From assembly GCF_013112225.1 (NCBI RefSeq), contig NZ_JABFHI010000002.1, positions 682,001 to 746,000 on the forward strand: a DNA stretch of 64,000 nucleotides. Reading direction: 5' to 3'. This document shows, one piece after another, positions 44,182 through 55,599 of the stretch. Origin of the DNA: Vreelandella azerica (GTDB lineage: Bacteria; Pseudomonadota; Gammaproteobacteria; Pseudomonadales; Halomonadaceae). Within the stretch, counting starts at the first letter, position 1. The number at the start of each line of letters is the position of its first letter. The notes beneath the pieces were generated by a model, which was given only the letters and a program-made list of their open reading frames with translations, was not told the origin of the DNA and searched no databases. The translations under genes and the position numbers were made by a program.

Positions 44182-45518
44182 TCAAGCGTCACTTAATAAA
44201 TCTGCCAAAGCATCCAGGGTCTGGTCAACCTGGGCTTGAGTATGCTCGCAGGAGATGAAAAAGCGTAAGCGAGCGCTTTTTCAGGCACTGCCGGGTGCAG
44301 AATGGGCTGAACATTCATTCCTTGCTCGAACAAGGCATGGGAGAGGTGGGCGGCGAGCGGCGAACTGCCCACAATCACCGGGACCACGGCCGCACCAATG
44401 CTGTGGCCGGTATCCATGCCGCGGGCATTGGCCTGTTCGAGAAAATAGCGTGAAATAGCCTGTAGTTTCTCGACTCGTTCGGGTTCCTCGGGCATCAGTT
44501 CCAGCACTTTGAGCGAGGGTGCCGCTACTTGAGCGGGCATGCCAACGCTATACAGGAAGCCAGGGGCGAAATAACGCAGGGTCTCGACCAGGGGCACGCT
44601 GCCAGCGATATAACCACCGCAACCCGAGAGCGTCTTGCTCATGGTGCCCATCCAGATATCCACATCGCCGGCGTCGATATTGAAATGCTCACGCAAACCA
44701 AGGCCGGTTTTTCCCAGCACACCGAAGGAATGGGCTTCATCGACCATCAGCCATGCCTGATGGCGGTTTTTCAATGCGACCAGGGCGGGCAGATCAGGAA
44801 TGTCGCCATCCATGCTGTAGAGGCCTTCGACGACGATCAGGGTACGTTCGAACTGGTGACGATGGCGTTCCAGCAGGGCGTCGAGTGACGCCAGGTCGTT
44901 ATGGCTAAAAGACATCCGCTTGGCGCCGGATAGCTGAGCGCCTACCAGTGAGCTGTTATGGATATATTCATCGTGAATGACCAGATCCTTTGGCCCTAGC
45001 AGGTAACCCAGGGTTGAGACATTGGTGGCGTGACCACTGACGAATACCACAGCATCATCAACCTGATAGGCCTTGGCAATGGCCTGCTCAAGTTGCTGAT
45101 GAATCGGGCGCTCACCGGACACCACCCGGCTGGCAGATACCGAGGTGCCATAACGCTGTACGGCCTCGGTGGAGGCAAGATTGACTCTTGGGTCGCCGGA
45201 GTAGCCCAGATAGTTATAGCTGGCAAAGTTGATGCAGGTACGCCCGTCAATCACGCTGGTGGCGCCCGCCGTACCTTCATGCACCTTGAAGAAAGGGTCC
45301 TTGAGACCCAGCTGTTCAGCGCCCTGGCGCATCAGTGCAATCTGCTGATAGCCGGGGTGGGCATCAAAGCGAGTGAAGCGCTCAGGCACCTTGCGCGATG
45401 CAGGGCGCGACGATTGCCCAGACGGCCCCAATCCCGTATTGCCCGCGGTGCGGGGCGTGGGCCTTTGTCGAGCCTGTTCAAGCAATTGCCGTTTTAGTTC
45501 TGAGCGCTTCGCGGTCAT
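44182..45518 (-). CDS. Alpha-oxoamine synthase (RkpG/BioF/SPT-like), frameshifted near the end
   Basis: A PLP enzyme that condenses an acyl thioester with an amino acid, with loss of CO2, to an amino ketone. INFASYNYLGYSGDPRV, VSGHATNVSTLGYLLG, VDEAHSFGVLGKTGLGLREH and MGTMSKTLSGCGGYIAG (PLP lysine) are present. The N-terminal 50 residues are basic and proline-rich. The frame shifts in a run of five A near 44280; with one A added it continues SARLRFFISCEHTQAQVDQT and ends at 44182, giving about 445 residues. It starts 8 bases after the PKS stop, so it probably takes the chain from the PKS. It resembles RkpG of rhizobial K-antigen synthesis. Confidence 0.88.
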
Positions 45519-45526
45519 GTTATTTC

Positions 45527-48500
45527 TCAAGTGGCAGTGGTTCGATCGGCTTCCAGGCCTTCTGCTCCATGACGAGCAGCGAGAGAGGCTAACGCATCCT
45601 GCGGAGCTTCTTCAACATCGTCGTCATTTTGCTGCAATTTATGAATCAGTACGGCAGCGAGCTTATCCAGAGTAGAGGCTTCACTCAACACCATGACGGA
45701 GATGGCAATGCCAAGACGGTTTTCGATGGCCGTCATCAGCTCAACGCCCATCAGTGAGTCAAAACCCATTTCGTAGACAGAGCGCTGAGGATCAATCTTG
45801 TCTTCCTCGATCAGCAGAATGCTGGCCAGTTCAGCGCGCAAAAGATCGACAACGGCGGTATGCAACTCGTCTGGCGAGAGCGTTTCGAGCAGCGCAAGAA
45901 TATCACTACTGTCGCTGTCTGACTGCCCATCATCATCGCTGGTGCGGGCAATTTCCTTGAAGCGCGGTGTGTTGGCCGTAGGCAGGAAACGTGCCAAGGC
46001 ATTCCAGTCAAGCTCCAGCACGCCCAGGCTGGGCGTTGCCAGAGGGGATAGCAGCATCTGTTCCAGCACCTTCAGGGCATCGTCGGAGCGTAGCGCCGAA
46101 CCGCCCAGGCGCTCCTGCAGCGCATCCCGGGTACGAGTATTGCGAGCCAGGAAACCAACATCCTCAATGGCTCCCCAGCGTACACAGGTTGCCGGTTGGC
46201 CTTGCTGCCTGCGGGTTGCCGCAAAGGCTTCCAGCCAGTGGTTGGCGGCCACATAGTTAGCCTGACCGGGGTTGCCGAACAGGGTCGTGGCCGACGAGTA
46301 GACCACGAAGAAATCCAGCGGGCAGTCGCGGGTCAGGGCATCAAGGTGGCGCGCCCCGTCGATCTTGGGCGCCAGCACCTTGTGAATGCGTTCAGCGTCC
46401 AGGTTACGGATCAGGCTGTCGTCAATCACGGTAGCGGCATGCACGATACCGCGCAGGGGTGGCAATGCCTGGCTGGCATTGGCCAGCACCTCAGCCAGTG
46501 CCTGACGATCGGTAATATCGCAGGCTGCAGCCAGCACGGTGACACCCTGGGCCTCGAACTCGGCTATCGCTGTTTGCGCTTCCTCGCTGGTGGGGCCGCT
46601 GCGGCTGACCAGTATTAATGCTCTGGCACCTTTACCTACCAGCCATTGAGCAGTTTTCAGTCCGAAGCCGCCCAATCCACCGGTGACCAGGTAGCTGGCC
46701 TCGCTGGACAAGGACAGCTCTCCGCTGCCCAGAGGCTGTTTGGTCTGGGCAGCAATCGGCTGTTCGTAGGTAACCACCACCTTGCCGATCTGGCGTGCCT
46801 GCTGCATGTAGCGGAAAGCATCAATGACCTGACTGTGGTTGAAGGCGGTAAACGGCAGCGGGCTTAAGGTGCCATCGTTAAACAGCGCCATCATCTCGCC
46901 AAACAGGCGTTGGGTCAGGGCGGGTTGTACCTTCATCAGCTGGTCGGAATCAATCCCGAAGTAGCTGAGGTTGTTGCGGAAGGGCCGCAAACCGATATGG
47001 GTGTTTTCGTAGAAATCGCGCTTGCCCAGCTCCAGGAAACGCCCGAAGGGGCGCAGCGCGCGCAGGTTCTGGTTGATGGCTTCGCCTGCCAGGGAGTTGA
47101 GCACCACGTCGACCCCTTCACCGCCGGTATCCTGAAGGATTTCTTCGGCGAAGGTCAGCGAACGGGAGTCGTAAAGCTTTTCAATGCCCATCAGGCGCAG
47201 GAAGTCGCGCTTCTCCTGAGAGCCGACGGTGGCGTAGATCTCGGCTCCCAGCCATTGGGCAATCTGCAAGGCGGCAATACCTACGCCGCCTGCTGCGCCG
47301 TGGATTAGCACCTTTTCCCCAGGCTCCAGGCGGGCCAGGTGTTTGAGTGCATAGTAGACGGTAAAGAAAGTGGTCGGAATCGTCGCCGCAGCCGCATAGC
47401 TGATGCCTTCTGGCAAGGGAGCAACCGCATGTTGGCTGGCAATCAGACGATCACTGAAGCTGGCCGGGCCAAAGCCCACCACGGCATCGCCGGGCGCCAG
47501 GTGGGAGATAGCATCACCCACCGCGACTACTTCACCGGCAAACTCCAGCCCCAGAGTCGGGCCGGCAAAGCCGTTTTCAATGGCTTCATCAGACAGCAGG
47601 CCCAGGGTATACATCACGTCACGGAAGTTAAGCCCGGTCGCCTTGACCTTGATCTCCACGTCATCGGCGCCCAGAGCAGGCAGGGCGCGAGGGCGCCACT
47701 GCAGCTGGCGAAGCTGGCCCGGCATGGCAAACCCAAGGGTCATGGCCTGTTGGGTTAAATCATCAGCGTTCTGGGCTGCCTGCTTGGTCGTAGCGGGGCT
47801 GGGTGCTGGCAGAGTGCGCAGGCGTGTGGCAAAGCGCTGGCCTTGCGGCGTAATTACCAGTTCGCTCTCAGCGTCCGGGCTGCTTAGTGAGGTGGCCCAG
47901 CAGGCCAAGGCAACTGTGTTGGGCTCGTCAGGCAGATCCACCAGACGAACGTCATGTTCAACTGCCTCGTTGGCCAGGGAGCGGCCAAACCCCCAAAGGG
48001 CGGCGTCAGCGGCGACGGCATGATCAGCCACTTGGGTGGCTGATTCAGGCTGCCATAGCGAACCTACGCCTTGGGTGGTCAGCCACAGTGTGGCCTCAAT
48101 GCAGGCAGCTTCCAATGCCATGGTCCACTGTCTGGCCAGGTCGCAGCGCTGTGTCTGGGTGTCGACAACTGCCTGGTGCTGAGCATTGATGTCACGCATG
48201 CCACGCAAATCAACCACGTTCAGGGCGAGTTTGGTGTGCTCGGCCAGTGCTGGCTGTTCAAGTGCCTCGCACAGCAGGCTGGCCGGTGAATCCTGAGTGT
48301 CGATCAGTAGAACGGCTTCATTGCGCCGTTCAAGCAGTGCTGCCAGCCCTTGGGCCAGTGGGTCATCCGGGTGATCCGTGATTAGCAGGTGACGACGACT
48401 TGGCAGAGTAGCCAGGTTGGGTTGGCTATTGCTCAAGGCAGTCGCGTGAATCAGGTAGGCGCCGTTGTCATTGCCTTCCAAGGCAGTGGCCGGTGTGGCC

Positions 48501-51500
48501 AACCAACCGGTATCTGTCAGCCACTGGCTGAGCATGGCCGGTTCCAGCACCTGACGATCAATGCCAGGGGTAGCGAGTAGATCATCCAGCCAACGGCTGG
48601 GGTGAATGCCTAGCAACAGCACCTGTGCGCCGGGTGCCAGCAGCGCAGGGAGTGCCTCTAGCAACTGGAAGGTACGCTTGGGGTGAGTAACATCCAGGCT
48701 GACCAGCGCCAGTTGGGCTTTTTCACCATCCTTCAAGCAGGGCATGGCCGCATCGAGAGGGTGAATATCCAGTAGCGGATAAGCTTCCTGCAGCTGCTCA
48801 GCCTGGTGCAGCCCCGCCTCTGTGGTGGGCAGAATGCGTTGATGGAAAACATCCTCCAGCATGGAGCGTCGCATTGAATGGGCCAGATGTTCAAGTAGCC
48901 GCTCGCCAAGGGCGGGCACACAGCAGCCCGCTTCCAAAAGGCACAGGCGCTGGCCGGTTGGCTGGCTGGCCAGCAGAGTATCGAGCAGGTCAGTCAGCTG
49001 CTGGGCGATACTCTGCCAGCCGCTTTCGCCCACCAATACCCGATTAAGGCGGCTGAGCTGTTCGTCATTGATACCCAGGGAATCAAGATCGGTGGCACCT
49101 GAGTGCAACGCCTGACGGTGTAAACCCAGACGGCCCACCAGGTGGATCGGTGCAAAGTAATCAGGGTAATCCTGCACCAGCAACTGCCAGATAGCCTGTG
49201 GTGTCGGCTGCTCTTCGTCCACTTGTGCCTCGCTGAACGCTTCGCTCAGGCGGTCAAGTAAGGGGGCGACTTCATTGGCATAGCGCTCGCCGGTTTGCGT
49301 TCCGTAGGCGCTGACCAGATTGCCCAGGCGGGCCATGGCGTCATCCGGGGTGGCAAAGCCGCTGCTTTCTAGGGGAGCCGGTGTCAGCTGGATATCGAGA
49401 TAGCTTAATGCCTGATCCTGGGAGCGGTTCAGGCGAATGGCCTTGAAGCGCACTTCTGACAGGATGGCCACGGCCTTGCCCTGGGCATCAAACAGCTCGA
49501 AATCGGCGGTAAAGGAGTGTGGCGAGCGTTTGCCCATGACCGCATGAGCCAGTGTAGGCATGCCGGCCTGGGTATCCAGCTGAATGCGCCCGACGCGCAC
49601 AGGCACAAACGCCAGAGGAGTGGCATCCGCCTGATGGGCCAGAAGCGGGATAAACATCTGGAAAGCGCTGTCGAGAATACCAGGATGTAAATGCAGGCCT
49701 TGCTGAGAGGAGCGTAGATCATCATTGGCCATGATCTCGCCAATCACACTGCTATCTTCGATCCAGCCGTGAGCGATGGCCTGGAATGCACCGCTGTAGT
49801 GCAGGCCAAGGCGCTCTGCCATGGCCAGGTGGTGCTCAAGCGTGTAGTCCGGGGCGCGCTTCGGACGACTTGGCGCCGGGCGTTCCAGCAGTGAGCCGCA
49901 GGTTTCCTGCAGCATGCGGGCCACGCCGTTCAATTGCCATTCCTGACCGACGGCAGGCTCTCGGGAGCGTATTTCCATGCGCCCATCGTGTTCACCCATA
50001 TGCAGGCGCATCAAGCGGCCATGGGGCGTATCCAGCAATAAAGGCGCGCGAATTTCCAGCTCTTCGATATCCACCACCGGCGTATCCTGGCGCTGCAGGG
50101 CGGCGGCCAACGCCAGTTCGACAAAGCCAGCACCGGGAAAAACGGCCCCTTCCCCCACGACGTGGCCCGCCAGCCAGGGCTGGCGCTGAATATCCAACTG
50201 GCTTTCCCAGGTACGCGCCTGCTGAGCCAGCGGGTAGCCAAGTAATGGGTGCTGGTAGTAGCGGTCAAGCAGCCCTTGGCTATCGCTACTCGGGGTGACC
50301 CAGAGCGACTGGCGCTGCCAAGCGTAACGCGGCAATGATACCCGCTGGCCCTCTACCGGGAAAAAGGCCTGCTCATCGACATCGACACCGCTGAGTAGCA
50401 ATTTGCCCAAGGCGGCTGACATGCAATCAGGGCCCGACTTGGCGCGCTCTACACTGCTGAGCACAATGCCGTTGATATCCTGCTCGCGCAGGGTTTCCGT
50501 CAGGTAACGGCGCAGAATCGGGTGAGCGCCTATTTCAACAAAGACATTGAAACTTTGCGCGATCAGGTCAGCTGCGGCGGTATGGAAACGCACCGGTTCA
50601 CGGATATTTTGCCACCAGTAGGTGGCGTCCAGCGCTGCACCCTCCAGGAGCTGACCAGTTACGGTGGAGATATAGGGAATGCGGGTCGGGCCTGGGGTAA
50701 TGGAAGCCAAGGCATCAATGACGCCAGAGGCGATGGTATCCATGGCGGGGCTATGGAAGGCGTAATCCAGCGGTAGACGCTTGGCAAAGATGCTCTGTTC
50801 GGCCAGGGCGGCTTCCATTAACGCCAGCTGAGCGGGGTTACCTGCCAGCGTCACACCGTTGGGGCTATTGATACCCGCCAGATGGACATCATCGTAGGTG
50901 GGCTGCTCAAGCCAGGGTTGAATTTCTTCGGCGCCAAGGGCGACGGCGGTCATTTCACCCTGGCCGCGCGTCTGGCCCTGAAAGTGGCTGCGGTAGTAAA
51001 TCACCTTGACGGCATCAGCCAGTGATAGCGCGCCTGACGCCCAGGCCGCTGCTACCTCACCAACGCTGTGGCCAAACACCGCCGCTGGCTGCACGCCGTG
51101 AGCGGCGAGCCATTGAGTTAACGCGACCTGCAAAGCAAAGAGGGCTGGCTGGGCAATTTCAGTGTGCTCAAAACGCTCTGTGCCGTTATTGCCGCGCAAC
51201 TCATCCGCGAGAGAAAAACCACCTAATGGCTTGAAAAGCTGGTCTACCTGATCAATCGCCGCAGCAAAAATCGCGTCGTTGTCGAGCAGGTCACGGCCCA
51301 TGGTTTCCCACTGGCAGCCGTTACCGTCGTAGACAAACACTGGGCCTTGCGCATCACTGAGTCTGTCAAAAGCAGTGACGAATGGCAGGGGCGCTGAGGC
51401 TTCCCTCTGGTCTTTATTGTCAGCATCATCGATAAATCGCGCCAGAGCATCAGCTGCCTGCTCGGCGCTATGGGCAAACACCAAAGCACCTTTGGTGTGA

Positions 51501-52956
51501 TGCTCACGATGCCGATAGAGCGTATGGGCAATATCGTAGAAAGCATCTGAACTGTCAGCGCGCAGCAGGGCAATCAGACGCGCAATGTTGTCTGCCAATG
51601 CGCCGTCGCTACGCCCGCTGATGCGTATAGGATAAGGGCTCTGCGCTGAGGGGTGCGGTGCAGGAGCCGGGCGCGGAGCGCGTTCAGGCGGGCTTTCCAG
51701 AATAACGTGGGCGTTGGCGCCCCCAAAGCCAAAGGAGTTGACGCCAATCACCAGACGGCCACGTTTTTTCAGCGCATGGGCTTGGGTGACAACGCTAATG
51801 TTCCATTCGTCAAACTTGATTTTGGGATTAAGTTTGCGAATGCCAATAGTGGCGGGCACCTCACGGTGCTTGAGGCTGTAAAGGGCCTTGGCAAGGCCTG
51901 CTACTCCAGAGGCGGTTTCAAGGTGGCCCAGGTTGCTCTTGATGGAACCAATCGGCAGCGGTGTCTGGCGATGCATGCCAAGGGCCTCGCCAATGGCGCG
52001 GCTTTCTATCGGGTCTCCCACAGCGGTGCCGGTGCCGTGGGCTTCCAGGTAATCGATTTCGTCCGGTGTGATACCTGCCTGCTGGTAAGCGCGGCGCATC
52101 AGATCAATCTGGGCACTGGGGTTGGGGACGGTCAGGCCGGACTTGTGGCCATCGGTATTGACGGCTGAGCCTGCCACAACGGCGAGGATCTGGTCGCCAT
52201 CGGCCACGGCATCGTCGTAGTCCTTAAGCATGAACAGACCGGCGCCTTCCGAGCGCACATAGCCATTGCCCGCTTCATCAAACACCTGGCAGCGCCCGGT
52301 TGGGGAGAGCATGCTGGCCTTGGAGAAGATAATAAAGCCGTAGGGGTGCAGGTGCAGGCTGATGCCGCCTGCCAGGGCCATATTGGTTTCACCGCTGCGA
52401 ATCGCCTGACAGGCCTGGTGAAAGGCTACCATGGACGATGAGCAGGCCGTATCTAGCGACATGCTTGGCCCATGCAGGTCAAACACGTAGGAAACCCGGT
52501 TGGAAGCAATGCTTGAGGTATTGCCCGTCGCGGTTGAAGCATCGATGGCCGCCATGTCGTCGGCCATGCGATAGGAATAATCCAGGCTGGCAACGCCCAG
52601 GAACACGCCACATTGGCTGCCGCGCAGGCTGCCAGGCTTGATTCCCGCATCTTCCATGGCTTCCCAGGTCAGCTCCAGTAACATACGTTGCTGAGGATCC
52701 ATATTGGCCGCTTCACGGGGTGAAACGCCAAAGAATTCGGGATCGAAACCACTGATATCGCCCAAACTGCCTGCTGCAAAACTGACGCTGGTACCTGGGT
52801 TACGCTTGTTGGGGTGCCAAAATGCTTCCTGGCCCCAACGATCGGGGCAACCTGGGTCACAAAGTCCTTTTCGGCTTGCAGATCTTGCCAGAACGTTTCA
52901 GGGGTCGTGCCAGGGAAACGATGGGCGGCACCGATAATGGCAACGCGTTTAGTCAT
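45527..52956 (-). CDS. Reducing type I polyketide synthase (RkpA-like), one frameshift
   Basis: About 2476 residues once a single C is restored near 52850 (APDRWGQEAFWHPNKRN). Domains in order: KS with DTACSSS (Cys ~172), EAHGTGT and KSNLGHLETASG; AT at ~540-850 with GHSVGE (~629) and YAFHSP; DH at ~890-1180 with HVVGEGAVFPG; a methyltransferase-like region around 1342 whose SAM loop reads EAGCCVPALG and is probably inactive; ER with GAAGGVGIAALQ (~1890); KR with GGLGGFG (~2092) and YVAANHW; ACP with GFDSLMG (Ser ~2399). There is no thioesterase, so release by the next enzyme is likely. It would build a saturated acyl chain iteratively. GGAG precedes the ATG at 52956. Confidence 0.94.
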
Positions 52957-52995
52957 TCTTACTCCTGATGTTCTGGTATCGCCTTGCTCGCATCT

Positions 52996-54609
52996 CTACT
53001 TTATACCGCGTTCGAACACCTGTTTAAACAGCTGGATGCCCAGTTCTTCGGCCGGTAGCGCTGTCTTCAGTTCAGGACGTTCCTGGGAACCTTCCTTGAA
53101 AAGTGGCGAAGACGCTGCAGGCGAGTGGTGTGACTCGCCATCCAGGGTATTTTGCGTCGACCATATCACATAAGGGGTCGTGCCATCAGGGGCACCATAA
53201 ACCCTGTAAGCGTCAGGGAGTATGGGAACATGGTCGCCATACCAGCACAGTACACCAGAGCGTGTCGATGATTGCAGGTGCCGTTTGACACTGCCCAGCA
53301 TGTCATCAGCCTGGCGCAGATGATTAAGATAAACCGCCAGGTCGCGCTGATGGCCAGATAATGGCCATGGTGCTGCGGGTAATGTCTCTCCCAGCGTTGA
53401 ACGGGACGGTGATTCGAGATGTAGCGGGCCGTGATTTTCCATAGTGATTGTGAAAATAAACAGTGGCCTATTATCGTCATCTTTGAGCAGTCGTCCAACC
53501 TTTCTCGCCACAGCTGCATCGCCGATATACTGTCCTGCCTTATCAGCCCCCTCAAAAGCGTCGATATCGAGGAATTGATCAAACCCCATCTTAGGCATTA
53601 CCTGGTCGCGCAGATAGAAGCTGGCAGGATAAGGATGCACACAGATACACCGGTAGCCTGCCTGCTGAAATATCTGAACCAGATTGGCAACCGACTGGCG
53701 GGCCAAGCGGCGATAAGGATTGAACTGACAGGCTCCCCAGGCTTCAGGTGCGATACCGGTCAACACTGCCGCTTCGGTTCTTACCGTGTTGGCGCCCCAG
53801 GCGGGCACCTTCAGTTGACCGCGTTGCACGGCCTGCTGGCAAGTGGCGTCAAAGTGGGGTAACAACTGCGGGTTAATCTCAGCGCACCAGGCGCGGGGGT
53901 CCATAAATGACTCGCTCTGTACCATCACGACGTTAGGTAGTTGGGAATCAGCTGCCTGACCTTGGCGGTTCAGGCGCTGAGTGAAGGGTGAGAGCGGCGG
54001 TGTTGACGGGGCGCTAAACAGGGCGATGCCATAGGCCCAGAGGCTGGAAAACAGCCCCAGTTGATGCATGTCCTGCCGGGGCGCCAGGCTGGGTGGCGGC
54101 AGCGCTCGCCAGGTGCCTGCCAGTATCAAGGCACCTGTGATTGCAATGCTCAGGGTGAGAGTGATGAAATGTGTTACTCCCGTCTGGGTCATTAACGATG
54201 GCTCCCAGAACAGGAAGGCGCCGATGGCTACTGCGCCTGCACTGCTGGCGGCGATGGCAAGGCCAATGCCGAAAAAGGGTACATAGAGTCTTGGGTGCTT
54301 GATGGCATCCCAGAAGTATTCAAAGTCGTGACAGATAAAAGGTTCGTTGAGCGTCCGCGACTTGGTATTGCTGGACTGCACAATGACCAACTGAAGCGAT
54401 AAAATAAATACGACCGCAAACCAGGGGCGCTGCAGGAATAGGGTAAATAGACCGAAAAGCAGTAGCCAGCTGCCCAGGTGAATCAATCCCGGCGCAATAC
54501 CTCGCCGCCAGGGAGACAATGGCTGAGGTCGCAGCAGATATTCGATCAGCAGGGTGCCCAATCCTCCTAGAAGAAGAGGAAGGCTTATAACAGACAGGGC
54601 TGCCATCAT
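52996..54609 (-). CDS. LTA-synthase/sulfatase-like membrane phosphotransferase
   Basis: A 537-residue inner membrane protein. Four to five N-terminal membrane helices (residues 1-190) precede an alkaline-phosphatase-superfamily domain outside the membrane. NVVMVQSESFMDPRAW holds the first metal glutamate, ANTVRTEAAVLTG the expected threonine nucleophile, ENHGPLHLE and CWYGDHVPILPD the other metal ligands. Relatives (LtaS, OpgB, MdoB) transfer phosphoglycerol or phosphoethanolamine. In the rhizobial rkp-1 set the matching position is filled by the membrane protein RkpI; that equivalence is my inference. Overlaps the SDR gene by four bases. Confidence 0.85.
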   Translation of the reverse strand: MMAALSVISLPLLLGGLGTLLIEYLLRPQPLSPWRRGIAPGLIHLGSWLLLFGLFTLFLQRPWFAVVFILSLQLVIVQSSNTKSRTLNEPFICHDFEYFWDAIKHPRLYVPFFGIGLAIAASSAGAVAIGAFLFWEPSLMTQTGVTHFITLTLSIAITGALILAGTWRALPPPSLAPRQDMHQLGLFSSLWAYGIALFSAPSTPPLSPFTQRLNRQGQAADSQLPNVVMVQSESFMDPRAWCAEINPQLLPHFDATCQQAVQRGQLKVPAWGANTVRTEAAVLTGIAPEAWGACQFNPYRRLARQSVANLVQIFQQAGYRCICVHPYPASFYLRDQVMPKMGFDQFLDIDAFEGADKAGQYIGDAAVARKVGRLLKDDDNRPLFIFTITMENHGPLHLESPSRSTLGETLPAAPWPLSGHQRDLAVYLNHLRQADDMLGSVKRHLQSSTRSGVLCWYGDHVPILPDAYRVYGAPDGTTPYVIWSTQNTLDGESHHSPAASSPLFKEGSQERPELKTALPAEELGIQLFKQVFERGIK

Positions 54610-55406
54610 TTGGCCTCTCTTTTAATACGACCAAATCCGAGCAAGCGGATAATTCGCTGTGAAATGGCAGCGGGAAGCACCGCTAGCCACCAGGTGCCAA
54701 AATTAAGTGGGAAAGGAAAGCTGATGCGCGCCTTGTTGGCTGCAATACCACGCTGTATAAGAATGGCCGCCTTGTGTGCAGGCATCTCGAACGGCTTTGG
54801 CCCAGGCATGGCGTCGCACATGGGGGAGGTAACATAGCCTGGCATGACCACGCTGACACCAATGCCCACCGGTGCCAGCAAGCCGCGTAAGGCTTCTCCA
54901 TAAGCCTTGATGCCAGCTTTTGTGGCGCTGTAGGTGGGTGTGCTGGGGAGCCCATGCCAGCCAGCAAGTGAGCTGATAAAAGCCAGCTGGCCGCTGCCCC
55001 GCGTACGCATGGCAGGCACCAAATGCTGAGCCATGGCCATGGGCACGCTAAGATTGATGTCAATCAGAGCCTGCGCACTCTCTTGTGCTTCCAGGTAGCC
55101 AGTGCTGATAGGGTGGGCATTCTGCCCGGCATTGAAGATGGCGATATCCGGCAGGCTTGCGGTGCTGACCTGAGCTAACCATTCGGCCAGTGCCATATCA
55201 TCGGTCAAATCGACGCCGCTTGTCTCGACGTGGGCACCCTTGTCTCTGCAGCGTTCAGCAAGGTTTGCCAGCACACCATGGCGGCGGCCATGAAGAATCA
55301 GCCGGGCGCCAGGTTGCGCATAGGCCATGGCCAGCGCGCTGCCAATCGCCCCTGTTGCTCCGGTAATCAGGACGGTTCGCGCCTGTGAGTGAACGGCATT
55401 ATCCAA
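54606..55406 (-). CDS. Short-chain dehydrogenase/reductase (RkpH/KDSR-like)
   Basis: A 266-residue SDR with TVLITGATGAIGSALAMAY (cofactor loop), IFNAGQN, the serine of FISSLAG and the catalytic YSATK, then VVMPGYVTSPM. The C-terminal 40 residues are hydrophobic (WWLAVLPAAISQRIIRLLGF), suggesting membrane association as in 3-ketosphinganine reductases. It would reduce the amino ketone from the oxoamine synthase to an amino alcohol. First gene of the five-gene operon. No ATG is in frame; TTG at 55406 is the only start that keeps the nucleotide-binding strand, after AAGAGA. Confidence 0.85.
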   Translation of the reverse strand: MDNAVHSQARTVLITGATGAIGSALAMAYAQPGARLILHGRRHGVLANLAERCRDKGAHVETSGVDLTDDMALAEWLAQVSTASLPDIAIFNAGQNAHPISTGYLEAQESAQALIDINLSVPMAMAQHLVPAMRTRGSGQLAFISSLAGWHGLPSTPTYSATKAGIKAYGEALRGLLAPVGIGVSVVMPGYVTSPMCDAMPGPKPFEMPAHKAAILIQRGIAANKARISFPFPLNFGTWWLAVLPAAISQRIIRLLGFGRIKREAK

Positions 55407-55599
55407 TGGGTGTCATCTCTTGGGTGAAACACAAAATCGGCTATTAAAGTAGCCATATAAAGAGGTCATGGCTTGTAGGCTCAATGCATGAAGAACTCGC
55501 ATGAAGAACTTCTAATGGTGTCTCAGTTTGACGGTTAGTGTGTCATGCTTGTTGCCCCATCGGCTATGAGGCGCTTTTCTTGAATGAGTAATAAACCGG
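55407..55599. promoter_or_regulatory. Divergent promoter region between the SDR operon and the OmpA-like gene
   Basis: 193 bp. It contains a direct repeat (GCATGAAGAACT twice, around 55486-55511). No ops element was found on the minus strand, so the SDR-PKS-RfaH operon does not look RfaH-dependent. Promoters cannot be placed with confidence. Confidence 0.4.
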
